Shown here one piece after another: positions 24,578 through 33,755 of a stretch of 64,000 nt of DNA. Source of the stretch: RGIG426 sp045639905 (lineage in GTDB: Bacteria > Bacillota > Clostridia > Oscillospirales > Acutalibacteraceae). The translations under genes were made by a program, and so were the position numbers. Location of the stretch: the NCBI GenBank assembly GCA_045639905.1, contig JAZUDZ010000044.1, positions 1 to 64,000 on the forward strand, written 5' to 3'. Under the pieces are notes generated by a model. It did not search any database. It had not been told where the DNA came from and was given only the letters and a program-made list of their open reading frames with translations. Each line of letters opens with the position of its first letter. Within the stretch, counting starts at the first letter, position 1.

Positions 24578-25807
24578 TTACAGTTCCGCTTTGTGGAACG
24601 TTTTCTTACCCTTTTTAATAATGACATAGCCTTTTTCAAAACTGGACAGCGGCATTTTCGTCGTTGCATCGGTAATTCTTTCACCGTCAATTGTCAAGCC
24701 ACCCTGCTCAATAACACGACGGCCTTCCCCACGAGAAGGAACCAAACCGGTTTTGGTCAGCAAGTCAATTACGCCGATAGCCCCATCGGCAAAATCGGCT
24801 TCTTCCAATTTGGTGGAAGGCATATCCGCAGAAACACCACCACCCGCAAAAATCGCTTTTGCGGCAGCAAGCGCTTTGTCGGCCTCTTCGTTTCCGTGAA
24901 CCAAAGCGGTCACTTCATATGCCAGTCTTTCTTTGAGCACATTGATGTTCAAAGACGGATCCGAAGCCATGGCTTCGATTTCTTCAACCGGAATGAAGGT
25001 CAACATTTTGAGGCAACGAACCACATCCGCATCGTCGATATTTCTCCAATACTGGAAAAACTCATACGGGGACGTTTTTTCCGGATCCAGCCACACAGCA
25101 CCTTTCTCGGTCTTGCCCATTTTTTTGCCTTCAGAAGTCGTAAGCAAAGCGAAAGTCATACCATATACTTCTTCACCCTTTTTACGGCGGCAAAGTTCAA
25201 CACCGGCAATGATATTCGACCACTGGTCATCGCCACCGAGTTCCATTTTGCAACCATATTCATTGTTCAGGCAGTAGAAGTCATATCCCTGCATGAGCAT
25301 ATAGTTAAACTCAAGGAAAGTAAGACCTCTCTCCAGTCTCGCTTTATAGCATTCGGCCGTGAGCATACGGTTAACGGAAAAATGCGTACCGATATCGCGC
25401 AAAAACTCGATGTAATTCAAGTTGCGAAGCCAATCGCCGTTGTTTACCATCAAGGCCTTTCCATCGGAAAAATCGAGGAATCGGCTCATCTGCTTCTTGA
25501 AGCAGGAAATATGATACTCGATGGTTTCCACCGTCATCATTTTACGCATATCGCTTTTTCCGGTCGGGTCACCAATCATGGCCGTTCCGCCGCCCAAAAG
25601 AGCAATCGGACGATGTCCGGCTTTCTGCATATGAGCCATAACCATAAGCTGCACAAAATGGCCGACATGAAGACTATCCGCCGTAGGATCAAACCCAATA
25701 TAGAAAGTCACCGGCTTATCTCCGCCTAAAAGTTCGCGAATTTTATCCTCGTCTGTTAACTGTGCAATCATGCCACGAGCTTTGAGCTCATCATAGACAT
25801 TTTTCAT
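24578..25807 (-). CDS. tyrS: Tyrosine-tRNA ligase
   Basis: 409-residue class I aminoacyl-tRNA synthetase. HIGH-type motif is HVGH in DSLHVGHFVQL, the KMSKS-type loop is KMGKT, and a C-terminal S4 RNA-binding domain (GEGRRVIEQGGLTIDGERI) is present. The start is the ATG at 25807 with GGAGG 8 bases upstream; the frame continues upstream into the leader, which is not coding. Controlled by a T-box leader with a UAC (Tyr) specifier. Confidence 0.97.
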   Translation of the reverse strand: MKNVYDELKARGMIAQLTDEDKIRELLGGDKPVTFYIGFDPTADSLHVGHFVQLMVMAHMQKAGHRPIALLGGGTAMIGDPTGKSDMRKMMTVETIEYHISCFKKQMSRFLDFSDGKALMVNNGDWLRNLNYIEFLRDIGTHFSVNRMLTAECYKARLERGLTFLEFNYMLMQGYDFYCLNNEYGCKMELGGDDQWSNIIAGVELCRRKKGEEVYGMTFALLTTSEGKKMGKTEKGAVWLDPEKTSPYEFFQYWRNIDDADVVRCLKMLTFIPVEEIEAMASDPSLNINVLKERLAYEVTALVHGNEEADKALAAAKAIFAGGGVSADMPSTKLEEADFADGAIGVIDLLTKTGLVPSRGEGRRVIEQGGLTIDGERITDATTKMPLSSFEKGYVIIKKGKKTFHKAEL

Positions 25808-26055
25808 GATAGTTCCTCCAAAATAAAAAATTGCCCTTCTGCCGAAACAGAGGGCGAACAAGGCCGCGGTACCACCTCAATTTGATGCAAAGCTGCATCC
25901 TCATCAGCACGATAACGTGTGCCACGCGGCTCCCATACTTTCTCTTTCTGTTTGCAACTCGTGAGTGTATTTCCATTAGCCTTCGGGTTGTCTCGCACCA
26001 CACGACAACTCTCTGAACCGAATAACATATGTACTTTTCTCAGTCTTTGTCATTG
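25808..26055 (-). ncRNA. T-box riboswitch, tyrosine-specific
   Basis: The leader carries the T-box sequence GAGGTGGTACCGCGG (about 25864-25878), stem I elements with the candidate specifier UAC at 25967-25969 (context GGAAAUACAC), and a terminator hairpin GCCCTCTG/CAGAAGGGC with T run at 25824-25855. Uncharged tRNA-Tyr is expected to stabilise the antiterminator and allow tyrS expression. Confidence 0.93.
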
Positions 26056-26061
26056 CTTCAA

Positions 26062-26090
26062 AGTAAACCATATTTTTATTTCTTTGTCAA
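26062..26090 (-). promoter_or_regulatory. Promoter of tyrS T-box transcript
   Basis: -35 TTGACA (26085-26090), 17-base spacer, -10 TTTACT (26062-26067), divergent to the plus-strand promoter at 26109. Confidence 0.75.
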
Positions 26091-26108
26091 GCAAAATGAC
26101 GGTTTCAC

Positions 26109-26137
26109 TTGCTTTTTACACCTAAATCAAGTATAGT
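26109..26137 (+). promoter_or_regulatory. Promoter of small multidrug-export-like gene
   Basis: -35 TTGCTT (26109-26114), 17-base spacer, -10 TATAGT (26132-26137). Confidence 0.7.
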
Positions 26138-26173
26138 TTGTAAAGCAGTATTTTTACCGAAGGAGTTTTCCTC

Positions 26174-26674
26174 ATGAGTGTTTTAAAACATTATTTGATG
26201 GTGTTTTTGATTTCTATGGTTCCGCTGATCGAACTTCGTGGTGCCATCCCCTATGCCGTCGGATTTATTGATAGCGGTGTTCCGTTACAGCTTTGGCTTT
26301 GTTACATCATTGCCATTGTCGGAAATATGCTTCCCGTTCCGTTTATTTTCTTCTTTGCCCGTAAGGTCTTGGAATGGGGCGCCGACAAAAAATTCATCGG
26401 CAAATTTTTCACTTTTTGTTTGGAAAAAGGACACAAAGGCGGAGAAAAACTTAAACAAACTGCCGGCGAGAAAGGTCTTTTCTGGGCTTTGCTGATTTTC
26501 GTCGGAATTCCGCTTCCGGGAACGGGCGCCTGGACCGGTACCTTGGCCGCATCCATCCTGGATATGGACTTTAAACAATCGGTTTTGGCCGTTGTTCTCG
26601 GAGTCATCCTGGCCGGTATCATTATGGGTGTTTTGTCCCTCGGCGTCTTCGGAGCAATCTTTTCCTTCATTTAA
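26174..26674 (+). CDS. Small multidrug-export-like membrane protein (COG2426)
   Basis: 166-residue integral membrane protein, the only complete plus-strand gene here. Features are MVPLIELRGAIPYAV, a helix LWLCYIIAIVGNMLPVPFIFFF, a basic loop, GIPLPGTGAWTGTLAASILDM, and two C-terminal helices. The ELRGAIP and PLPGTGAWTG motifs define the putative small multidrug export family, whose transport role is not well shown; it is related to DedA-type folds. AAGGAG precedes the ATG. A strong bidirectional terminator separates it from polC. Confidence 0.88.
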   Translation: MSVLKHYLMVFLISMVPLIELRGAIPYAVGFIDSGVPLQLWLCYIIAIVGNMLPVPFIFFFARKVLEWGADKKFIGKFFTFCLEKGHKGGEKLKQTAGEKGLFWALLIFVGIPLPGTGAWTGTLAASILDMDFKQSVLAVVLGVILAGIIMGVLSLGVFGAIFSFI

Positions 26675-26687
26675 CAGACAAATTAAG

Positions 26688-26723
26688 AAAATCGCTAAAG
26701 AGAGCAATCTCTTTAGCGATTTT
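26688..26723. terminator. Bidirectional terminator between convergent genes
   Basis: Perfect hairpin AAAATCGCTAAAGAGA / TCTCTTTAGCGATTTT with a 4-base loop, T run on plus and A run (T on minus) on the other side. Confidence 0.93.
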
Positions 26724-26727
26724 TTCA

Positions 26728-29700
26728 TTATAAATCAAAGAAACTCATTTGACTGGAAGCCGGCATATTTCCCAGGGCGCCCAGCTCATTCAGCTTATTC
26801 ACCAGCGTTTCACTGAGCCCCCCACGGGTCTGGATATCTGCACGAGAGAAGAACGAATCCTCGTCGCGGGCTGCCACCAAGCGTTCTGCCGCATTGGCGC
26901 CGAGACCTTTAACTGCAATAAACGGCATTCGAATCTTGCCGTCTTCGATGGTAAAACGAGTCGCTGCCGATTTTTCGATATCGACCGGCAAAAACTCAAT
27001 ATTTCTTGCCATCACTTCATTAACCACTCTCATGGAATCGGCAACCGACTTGTCTTTTGCAGAAGCTTTAAATCCGTCCTGCTCTACCGATGTATAGAAC
27101 TGTCGGACACGATTCCGACCGGCACTGACCAGTTCCGCGTCAAAGTCTTCAAATCGAACCGTAAAATAGGCTGCATAATATTCAACGGGATGATACACCT
27201 TAAACCATGCCATACGAAGTGCGGCAATCAAATAAGCCGCCGCATGTGCTTTCGGGAACATATACATAATTTTTTCACAGCTCTTAATGTACCAGTCCGG
27301 GACATCGTGCTCCTTCATTTCAGCTTTCATATCCGCCCATGTTTCCGGAGATATTTGTCCTTTGGCGATTTTACCCTTTCGAACATTTTCCATAATGTTA
27401 AATGCTCTTTTGGGGTCCAGCCCTTTACGGATCAAATACGTCATAATACTGTCACGGGTTCCGATAACCGTGGAAATCGTACAGGTTCCTTCTTTAATCA
27501 AATCCTGTGCATTTCCTTTCCAAACATCGGTACCATGCGACAAACCGGAAATTTGAATCAAGTCCGAAAACGTTTTCGGCTGGCATTCAATCAACATTTG
27601 GCTGGTCAGCGGAGTGCCCATTTCCGGAATCGTCAAAGTACCGGTTGGCCAGTCTATGTCCTTAGCGGTAATATTAAGCGGCTCCGGAGACTGGAACAAA
27701 GCATAGACATTCGGGTCAGACATCGGCACATCCGTCATAGGAATACCGGTATTCTCCTCCAAATATTTATACATCGTCGGAATCATGTGTCCAAGATTAT
27801 CCAGTTTCAAAATCGAATCATGAATAAATTGGAAAGCAAAGTGAGTGGTATACACGTCCGAATCGGACTTGTCTGCCGGATGCTGAATCGGCGTAAAATC
27901 CTCCGCATCCATATTGCCGGGAACGACAACCATTCCACCGGGATGCTGCCCGGTGGTCTTTTTCACACCGAGAATCCCCTGGGCCAGACGTACGGTTTCC
28001 GTCTCACTAAGGGTAATACCACGAGTTTCTGCATACTTTTTAACATATCCAAAAGCTTGTTTATCCTGTATAGCACTGACCGTTCCGGCTTTGAACACAT
28101 GCTTGTCCGCAAATAATGTTTCCGTATACCGATGTACGGCTGTTTGGAATTCATTGGCAAAGTTTAAGTCAATATCCGGAACCTTATCACCGGAGAAACC
28201 AAGGAATGTCTCAAACGGAATCTCATGACCGTCCTGACTCATCCGTTCCCCGCAATTCGGACAATCTTTCGGCGGAAGGTCGAAACCGCTTCCCACGGAA
28301 CCGTCTGTAATGAACTCGGAATGCTTACATTTTTTACAAACATAATGCGGAGGCAACGGGTTGACTTCGGAAATGCCGGCCATACTGGCAACCAAGGAAG
28401 ACCCGACAGAACCACGGGAACCAACCAGATAGCCGTTGTCTTCAGAGTAATGCACAAGACGTCGGGCGATAACATACATAACGGCATTACCGAAATCAAT
28501 AATACCATCCAATTCTTTTCTGAGGCGTTCCTGCACAATCGTCGGAAGCGGATCGCCGTAGATTTCTTTCGCCCTCTCCCAGGTCGCGTTTTCCAGTTCT
28601 TCTTCTGCCCCTTCAATTTTCGGGGGATGCATGCCGTTCGGAACCGGCTGAATCACTTCCACCTGGTCGGCAATCATTTGCGGATTGGTCACAACAATTT
28701 CCATTGCCTTTTCAGGAGATAAATAAGAAAACTCATCCAGCATTTCCTGGGTTGTCCGGAAATACAGCGGAGGCTGATGCTCCGAGCCCTCCCAGTCCAC
28801 CTGAATTACTTCACGGAAAATGCTGTCCTCCGGATCCAAAAAGTGCACGTCTCCCGTGGCACAAACCGGAATTCCCATTTGGTCTCCGATTTTCAAAACG
28901 GCTTTGTTAAACTCAATCAATTCCTCTTCGCTCTTACAGCGGGCAGGAACCACTTCTTTTTTATGGACGCTCTCCCGAAGCAAAAATCCATTGTTTCCAA
29001 GAGGCTGCACCTCCAGATAATCATAAAAAGAAGCAATATCACAAATCTTATCCCAAGGCTCATTGTTTACAATGGCACGGAACAATTCTCCGGCCTCACA
29101 GGCGCTGCCGATAATAAGACCCTCACGGAATTCCATAATCTTTGAGCGGGTCATGCGGGGACGCTTGTTGAAAGTATCACAATGTGAGGTTGTAATCAAT
29201 TTATACAGGTTTTTCAGTCCTGTTTGATTTTTAGCCAAAATAATAATGTGATACGTAGGCGCTTTTAAAACATCTTCCTCCTCGCGGTCATCCACATAAT
29301 ATCCTTCTACACCGTAAATGATTTTTATGGTGTCTCCAAGATCATGGGCCGCTTTACAGGCATCCGGGAACGACTGCACAACACCATGGTCGGTAATGGC
29401 AACAGCCGGGTGTCCCCATTCAGCGGCTCGTTTAACCAACTTTCCGACATCGGTCAAAGCATCCATTTGGGACATCTGTGTATGGGCATGAAGCTCCACG
29501 CGTTTTTCCGGTAGCAAATCCTTTTTCTTATGCTTTTTAACGGAAGCCATCGTAGAAGGAATGAACAGATTTTTTCTTGCATAGCTGTCATAGGCATAAG
29601 TACCCTTCACAAGAATACAATCGCCGTTTTTCAGGGTCTTAAGAGTTTCTGTCCTCCCCTTGTCTTTGCTCTTGTTTGTCGGAAACGACCACAAAGAAAG

Positions 29701-30576
29701 TGTAATGGAGTCCGTCTGGTCGGTCATTTGAATGGTCCAGCGAACGTTTCCATTTCGGCTGACATACTGCTCAATAAGAAAAATTTCACCCCAAATCGTA
29801 TACTCGGCGCCGTCTGCCTCTATATCCTTAATCGCAAACGGGCGAACATGCGGTTGCTTTCCAATTAAATCCTTTGCCGTTTCCAAATAAATCGGCAAAC
29901 CATCTCTCGGAGGCAAATCAAAATTAACAGATTCGGAAACTGAAAAAGAACCGACACCCGTAGACCGTTTCGGTCCGGAACGCACCGGCTGATTTGCCTT
30001 GGCCTCTTCCTGCAGTTTGCGAAATTCTACCATTCTCTCTATTTCTTTTTTTCGAACTTCTTCCTCGGCTTCTTCCATAAGCTGCATATACTCATCGCTT
30101 CCGATGTCAATTGTCTCAGCGCCTTGGATGGTCAGCAACGGGCGAAATCCAAACATATTTTCAATTAATGATGTCAGCTGTTCTTCGGCTTTGGTCGAGT
30201 GAATAATGTCGATACCGCCGTTCTTCAGCACAACAGTCACCATATTGGTGTCCACATTTACATCCGATTCCGAAAAAATACCGAAAACGGATTTATTCTT
30301 ACGACCTAAATACTGGAAAATTGTCGGGAAGCACTCCGCCGAGAACGTGGATTCCGGATAATTCGGCAAAATCTCCACGCAGCTGAGTCCCAAAGCCTTT
30401 TCAATGGCGGTCTCCGCCAACTTCACGCAGTCAAACGAAAAAAAATCATCAAATGTCAAAACAAATGAACCAAACAAGCTGTTTTGATCAATAAACGGTT
30501 TAGATACTTCGGCATTCCAAATATATTCCGGCAACTCATCCGAAACATACCGCCCAAACATTTCTTTAAAATTCAT
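26728..30576 (-). CDS. polC: DNA polymerase III PolC-type, lacking the exonuclease insert
   Basis: 1282-residue replicative polymerase. Order: N-terminal domain (1-200), OB fold (about 245-345), PHP domain (about 358-640), polymerase with GSRGSVGSSLVA (719-730), zinc motif CKKC/CPNC (747-775), catalytic D801 and D803 in VPDIDLNF, likely D926, then the C-terminal fingers, beta-binding and tau-binding regions. PolC normally has a DEDD 3'-5' exonuclease inserted in the PHP domain and is about 1440 residues; here GVEGYYVDDR is followed after some 17 residues by TYHIIILAKN with no exonuclease. PHP metal-ligand candidates H363, H365, D372, H397, E424, H443, C493, D576 and H578 all remain. It lies downstream of ispG. 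Confidence 0.95.
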   Translation of the reverse strand: MNFKEMFGRYVSDELPEYIWNAEVSKPFIDQNSLFGSFVLTFDDFFSFDCVKLAETAIEKALGLSCVEILPNYPESTFSAECFPTIFQYLGRKNKSVFGIFSESDVNVDTNMVTVVLKNGGIDIIHSTKAEEQLTSLIENMFGFRPLLTIQGAETIDIGSDEYMQLMEEAEEEVRKKEIERMVEFRKLQEEAKANQPVRSGPKRSTGVGSFSVSESVNFDLPPRDGLPIYLETAKDLIGKQPHVRPFAIKDIEADGAEYTIWGEIFLIEQYVSRNGNVRWTIQMTDQTDSITLSLWSFPTNKSKDKGRTETLKTLKNGDCILVKGTYAYDSYARKNLFIPSTMASVKKHKKKDLLPEKRVELHAHTQMSQMDALTDVGKLVKRAAEWGHPAVAITDHGVVQSFPDACKAAHDLGDTIKIIYGVEGYYVDDREEEDVLKAPTYHIIILAKNQTGLKNLYKLITTSHCDTFNKRPRMTRSKIMEFREGLIIGSACEAGELFRAIVNNEPWDKICDIASFYDYLEVQPLGNNGFLLRESVHKKEVVPARCKSEEELIEFNKAVLKIGDQMGIPVCATGDVHFLDPEDSIFREVIQVDWEGSEHQPPLYFRTTQEMLDEFSYLSPEKAMEIVVTNPQMIADQVEVIQPVPNGMHPPKIEGAEEELENATWERAKEIYGDPLPTIVQERLRKELDGIIDFGNAVMYVIARRLVHYSEDNGYLVGSRGSVGSSLVASMAGISEVNPLPPHYVCKKCKHSEFITDGSVGSGFDLPPKDCPNCGERMSQDGHEIPFETFLGFSGDKVPDIDLNFANEFQTAVHRYTETLFADKHVFKAGTVSAIQDKQAFGYVKKYAETRGITLSETETVRLAQGILGVKKTTGQHPGGMVVVPGNMDAEDFTPIQHPADKSDSDVYTTHFAFQFIHDSILKLDNLGHMIPTMYKYLEENTGIPMTDVPMSDPNVYALFQSPEPLNITAKDIDWPTGTLTIPEMGTPLTSQMLIECQPKTFSDLIQISGLSHGTDVWKGNAQDLIKEGTCTISTVIGTRDSIMTYLIRKGLDPKRAFNIMENVRKGKIAKGQISPETWADMKAEMKEHDVPDWYIKSCEKIMYMFPKAHAAAYLIAALRMAWFKVYHPVEYYAAYFTVRFEDFDAELVSAGRNRVRQFYTSVEQDGFKASAKDKSVADSMRVVNEVMARNIEFLPVDIEKSAATRFTIEDGKIRMPFIAVKGLGANAAERLVAARDEDSFFSRADIQTRGGLSETLVNKLNELGALGNMPASSQMSFFDL

Positions 30577-30669
30577 TCGTAATAGTCCTTTCTTTCATTA
30601 CTAGAAAAACAAGCTCCGTCATTTTCGAAGGTTTTTCTTCATATTCCTTTCGAAAACACGTTCTCTTCG

Positions 30670-31722
30670 TTAAGGCAGTTGCTCTATTTCCTTCATCAGT
30701 TCGGAAACGGCATCCTTTTCATCAACCGTACGAAGCATTTCGCCATGCTTAAAGAGTACGGCTTTTCCTTTTCCTCCGGCAAGCCCAATATCTGCCTCTT
30801 TGGCTTCCCCCGGGCCATTCACGATACAGCCCATCACGGCAACGGTAATCGGCTTTTTGATTGTCTGTAACCGTTTTTCCACTTCTGTGGCCATTCCGAT
30901 TAAATCCACTTCCGTTCTGCCGCAAGTCGGGCAGGATACCAAGCGGGGACGATCGGTACGAGCCCCCACCGATTGCAAAATAGAAAGTCCGGTCCGTACT
31001 TCTTCCGTCGGATCGGCCGTCAGAGAAACGCGAATCGTATCACCGATTCCATGAAGCAGCAAAGAGCCGATGCCGGCAGCAGAGCTAATGGTTCCCATAT
31101 AAGCGGTGCCGGGTTCCGTTACACCCAAATGAAGCGGATATTCACAGGCTTCGGCGGCCAGTTCATAGGCACGAACCATTGTTTGAACGTTCGAGGATTT
31201 TAAAGACAAAACAATATCATGAAAATCAAATTTTTCTAAAAGTGAAGCGTGAAGCAGGGCGCTTTCACACAAAGCTTCCGCACAAGGATGACCGTATTTC
31301 TCCAAAATTTCCTTTTGAAGTGAACCGGAATTCACTCCGATACGAATCGGGATGTTTTTCTGACCACAAGCCGTCGCAACGGCTTTAACATGATCGTCTC
31401 CCCCGATATTTCCCGGATTAATACGAATCTTATCAATCCCTGCCGACACACACTCCAGTGCCAATTTATAATCAAAATGGATATCCGCAACCAGCGGCAC
31501 GGAAATTTCGGATTTTATGGCCTCCACCAGGCGAACTGCCTGCATATTCGGGATGGCCACACGAAGAATTTCCGCTCCTGCGGCTTCCAGTTGCTTGGCC
31601 TGGCGAACATTCCCCTCAACATCAGAGGCCGGAATGTTCAGCATAGATTGTACGGTTATCGGATTATCTCCACCGATTGCCACTTTTCCCGCTTTCACAA
31701 CATGGCTTTTTCTGCGTTCCAT
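30670..31722 (-). CDS. ispG: 4-hydroxy-3-methylbut-2-enyl diphosphate synthase
   Basis: 350-residue 4Fe-4S enzyme of the MEP isoprenoid pathway, converting MEcPP to HMBPP. N-terminal TIM barrel (GGDNPITVQSMLN, LVADIHFDYKLAL, KIRINPGNIG) and C-terminal iron-sulfur domain with CPTCGRTEVDL and GCIVNGPGEAKEADIG. The ATG at 31722 has AGGTGA 5 bases before it; an in-frame GTG at 31731 is less suited. The ispG-polC order is common in Clostridia, though dxr and rseP are not adjacent here. Confidence 0.97.
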   Translation of the reverse strand: MERRKSHVVKAGKVAIGGDNPITVQSMLNIPASDVEGNVRQAKQLEAAGAEILRVAIPNMQAVRLVEAIKSEISVPLVADIHFDYKLALECVSAGIDKIRINPGNIGGDDHVKAVATACGQKNIPIRIGVNSGSLQKEILEKYGHPCAEALCESALLHASLLEKFDFHDIVLSLKSSNVQTMVRAYELAAEACEYPLHLGVTEPGTAYMGTISSAAGIGSLLLHGIGDTIRVSLTADPTEEVRTGLSILQSVGARTDRPRLVSCPTCGRTEVDLIGMATEVEKRLQTIKKPITVAVMGCIVNGPGEAKEADIGLAGGKGKAVLFKHGEMLRTVDEKDAVSELMKEIEQLP

Positions 31723-31757
31723 TTCAATCACCTAACTTATACTAAAAAATCGAAACT

Positions 31758-31793
31758 AAAAGGAAACAAAGATTTTCATCTTTGCTTCCTTTT
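31758..31793 (-). terminator. Terminator after rnpB
   Basis: Hairpin AAAAGGAAGCAAAGAT / ATCTTTGTTTCCTTTT with loop GAAA on the minus strand, followed by a T-rich tract. Confidence 0.85.
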
Positions 31794-31798
31794 GTTAT

Positions 31799-32120
31799 GA
31801 GAAAACAATAAGCCGAGTTCTGTCTGGAACGATCATCTATCTCGACTGCCTGTTACCAAGCAGCTCTAGCCGTCTTTCAAAACACACCGGGCCGGTGTAT
31901 TGTTTTTGTCGACGTTGCATCGGATAGGGTTTACAGGGCCATACAGTTACCTGTATGCCGGTGAGCTCTTACCTCGCCTTTCCACCCTTACCTGTTGCCA
32001 GGCGGTATATTTCTGTTGCACTATCCCGGAGGTCACCCTCGGCGGCCGTTAGCCGTTATCCTGCCCTATGATGCTCGGACTTTCCTCATACCTTACGGTA
32101 CGCGATCGTTTAGTTTTCTC
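31799..32120 (-). ncRNA. rnpB: RNase P RNA (type A)
   Basis: About 322 bases. Universal blocks are present in order: GAGGAAAGTCCGAGC, AGTGCAACAGAAA, ACCGCC, CAGGTAAGGGTGGAAAGG, GGTAAGAGCTCACCG, GTAAACCC, AGATAGATGATCG, and ACAGAACTCGGCTTAT near the 3' end. Ends are set by P1 pairing of GAGAAAAC with GTTTTCTC. The architecture follows the ancestral A type rather than the Bacillus B type. It forms the catalytic subunit that matures tRNA 5' ends. Confidence 0.95.
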
Positions 32121-32218
32121 ATGTTTGTATCTGTGAACATTTCGCTATGTGGAATGGAAAGGCTTTGGGCACGTTCACACTGCCCGGCCTTCATAAGTCG
32201 GTTACATTTTCCGTTTAA

Positions 32219-33736
32219 TTATTCAGAAGCATGAATACCGATATTGTAACGATAGCAAATGGACATATGCTCGTCGTATGTTTCGGAATAATATGTTTTG
32301 GAAGGCTCAACAGATGTATCTGTTGCAAAGTAGTAACAATTCTTGATGTCGGCGTCTTTGCAAGGATTGACAACCGCATTCAAGGCATCCAGTCCCGGGT
32401 TGCAAATCGGTCCGGTCGGCAGACCGTCACAAACATAGGTACTGTACGCTTTATAAATCGGAGAATCTTCTTCGAGATTCGGATAGAACAGCATCGGATA
32501 CTGCATGGTCGTATCAGACTGCAGGTTCGGGAAACCGTCGTCTGCCAAACGATTTTGGAATACGGTCGACACCTTTGTCATATCAACCGGGTTATCCGCT
32601 TCCTGCTGTAAAATAGAAGCCAATGTCACAGCCTCATCAATGGTCATACCGGCCGCTTTTAAGGAGGCTTTCATTGTGGTATCCATCTTTGTTGCAAAGT
32701 TATCAAAGAACTTCTCAATGACTGCATGCGGCGAGCATTCCTTATAGAATGTATACGTATCCGGGAACAAGTAACCTTCAAACCGATAGATTCGATACGG
32801 TTCTTCTCCTTTTTCGCCAATCGTCGGAACCGAGTTCACAAACTCGTAATCCGAAAAATCTCCGTCCTTTAATTCGCCAAGGAAATCCGTGGCGGTGCAA
32901 ACACCGCTATCCTCTAGTTCCTGTGCAATTTCAAGGAGTGTCCAACCTTCGTGTAAGGTTACGTCCACCGTTTCGCGTTCACTGATGGCCTGCAGTTTTT
33001 CAATAATCCCCTGATATCCGTCATGCGGAGACAGAGTGAAAACACCGGACTGATAGCCGCCATCCGAATGCGTCACTTTCGAGAACAAACGGAAAATCAG
33101 CGGATGGGAAATCAGGTCGTTATCGTGCAAAATAGAGGCGATTTCAGCGGTTGTTGCTCCCTCAGAGATGGAAACATCCACCTGGTCGGTTGACTTGTTG
33201 AAGGCAAGCATATCCAAAGCGCCGGCCATGATAAATGCAGCAATAACACAGGAAACCGCAACCACAATAACGATATAGAGCAAAGCCCCCAAACAACTGG
33301 TCGCCTTTTTTTCTCCGGACCCAATCCGTTTTCTGACAGGTTCTTCTTCCTCATCAATCAAACGAATCGGAGCATTCGGATCAAATTCCTCTCCGTCGCC
33401 GAATCCTTCAAGCGCCGAGTACGGATTTTGTTCGGAACTCGTGTCCGAAGCATTTTCCTCATCGTCAGCAAACGGGTTGTAAGCAGAAGGAGTTTCCCCC
33501 AAAGTTACGATTTCCGAAACGTCCTTTTCCTTGGACGTTTCCACCTCTTCAGAATAACTGGAAATCTCCGTTTCGGTTTTTTCCGGCACCGGTCTCATCT
33601 CACCGAATGCATCGTCCAAATTCAGGTTTAGCTGAAAATTGGAAATCTTCTCCTTGCGTTCCTCAGCAACTTTCTGAATGTCATCAGCCTGAGGAATCCC
33701 AATCACTTCACCAGGGTTAAATTCTTTTTCATCCAT
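32219..33736 (-). CDS. mltG: Endolytic murein transglycosylase MltG
   Basis: 505-residue membrane-anchored YceG-family lytic transglycosylase that cuts nascent peptidoglycan. Cytoplasmic acidic N-terminal region (1-145), one transmembrane helix (about 148-172, LLYIVIVVAVSCVIAAFIM), a LysM-like domain, and the catalytic domain with Glu in ASILQQEADNP and the downstream GLPTGPICNPGLDAL motif. The start at 33736 has GAGGTGA upstream; the longer frame runs into the DJ-1 gene and is rejected. The long cytoplasmic part resembles streptococcal rather than Bacillus MltG. Confidence 0.93.
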   Translation of the reverse strand: MDEKEFNPGEVIGIPQADDIQKVAEERKEKISNFQLNLNLDDAFGEMRPVPEKTETEISSYSEEVETSKEKDVSEIVTLGETPSAYNPFADDEENASDTSSEQNPYSALEGFGDGEEFDPNAPIRLIDEEEEPVRKRIGSGEKKATSCLGALLYIVIVVAVSCVIAAFIMAGALDMLAFNKSTDQVDVSISEGATTAEIASILHDNDLISHPLIFRLFSKVTHSDGGYQSGVFTLSPHDGYQGIIEKLQAISERETVDVTLHEGWTLLEIAQELEDSGVCTATDFLGELKDGDFSDYEFVNSVPTIGEKGEEPYRIYRFEGYLFPDTYTFYKECSPHAVIEKFFDNFATKMDTTMKASLKAAGMTIDEAVTLASILQQEADNPVDMTKVSTVFQNRLADDGFPNLQSDTTMQYPMLFYPNLEEDSPIYKAYSTYVCDGLPTGPICNPGLDALNAVVNPCKDADIKNCYYFATDTSVEPSKTYYSETYDEHMSICYRYNIGIHASE

Positions 33737-33755
33737 GTCTATCACCTCGTGTAGG

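Noticed and set aside
24593..25729. Long plus-strand frame opposite tyrS
   Set aside because: Antisense shadow of tyrS; composition unlike a real protein.
25864..26028. Short minus-strand frames in the tyrS leader
   Set aside because: The region is a T-box RNA; the peptides match the common miscall over this element.
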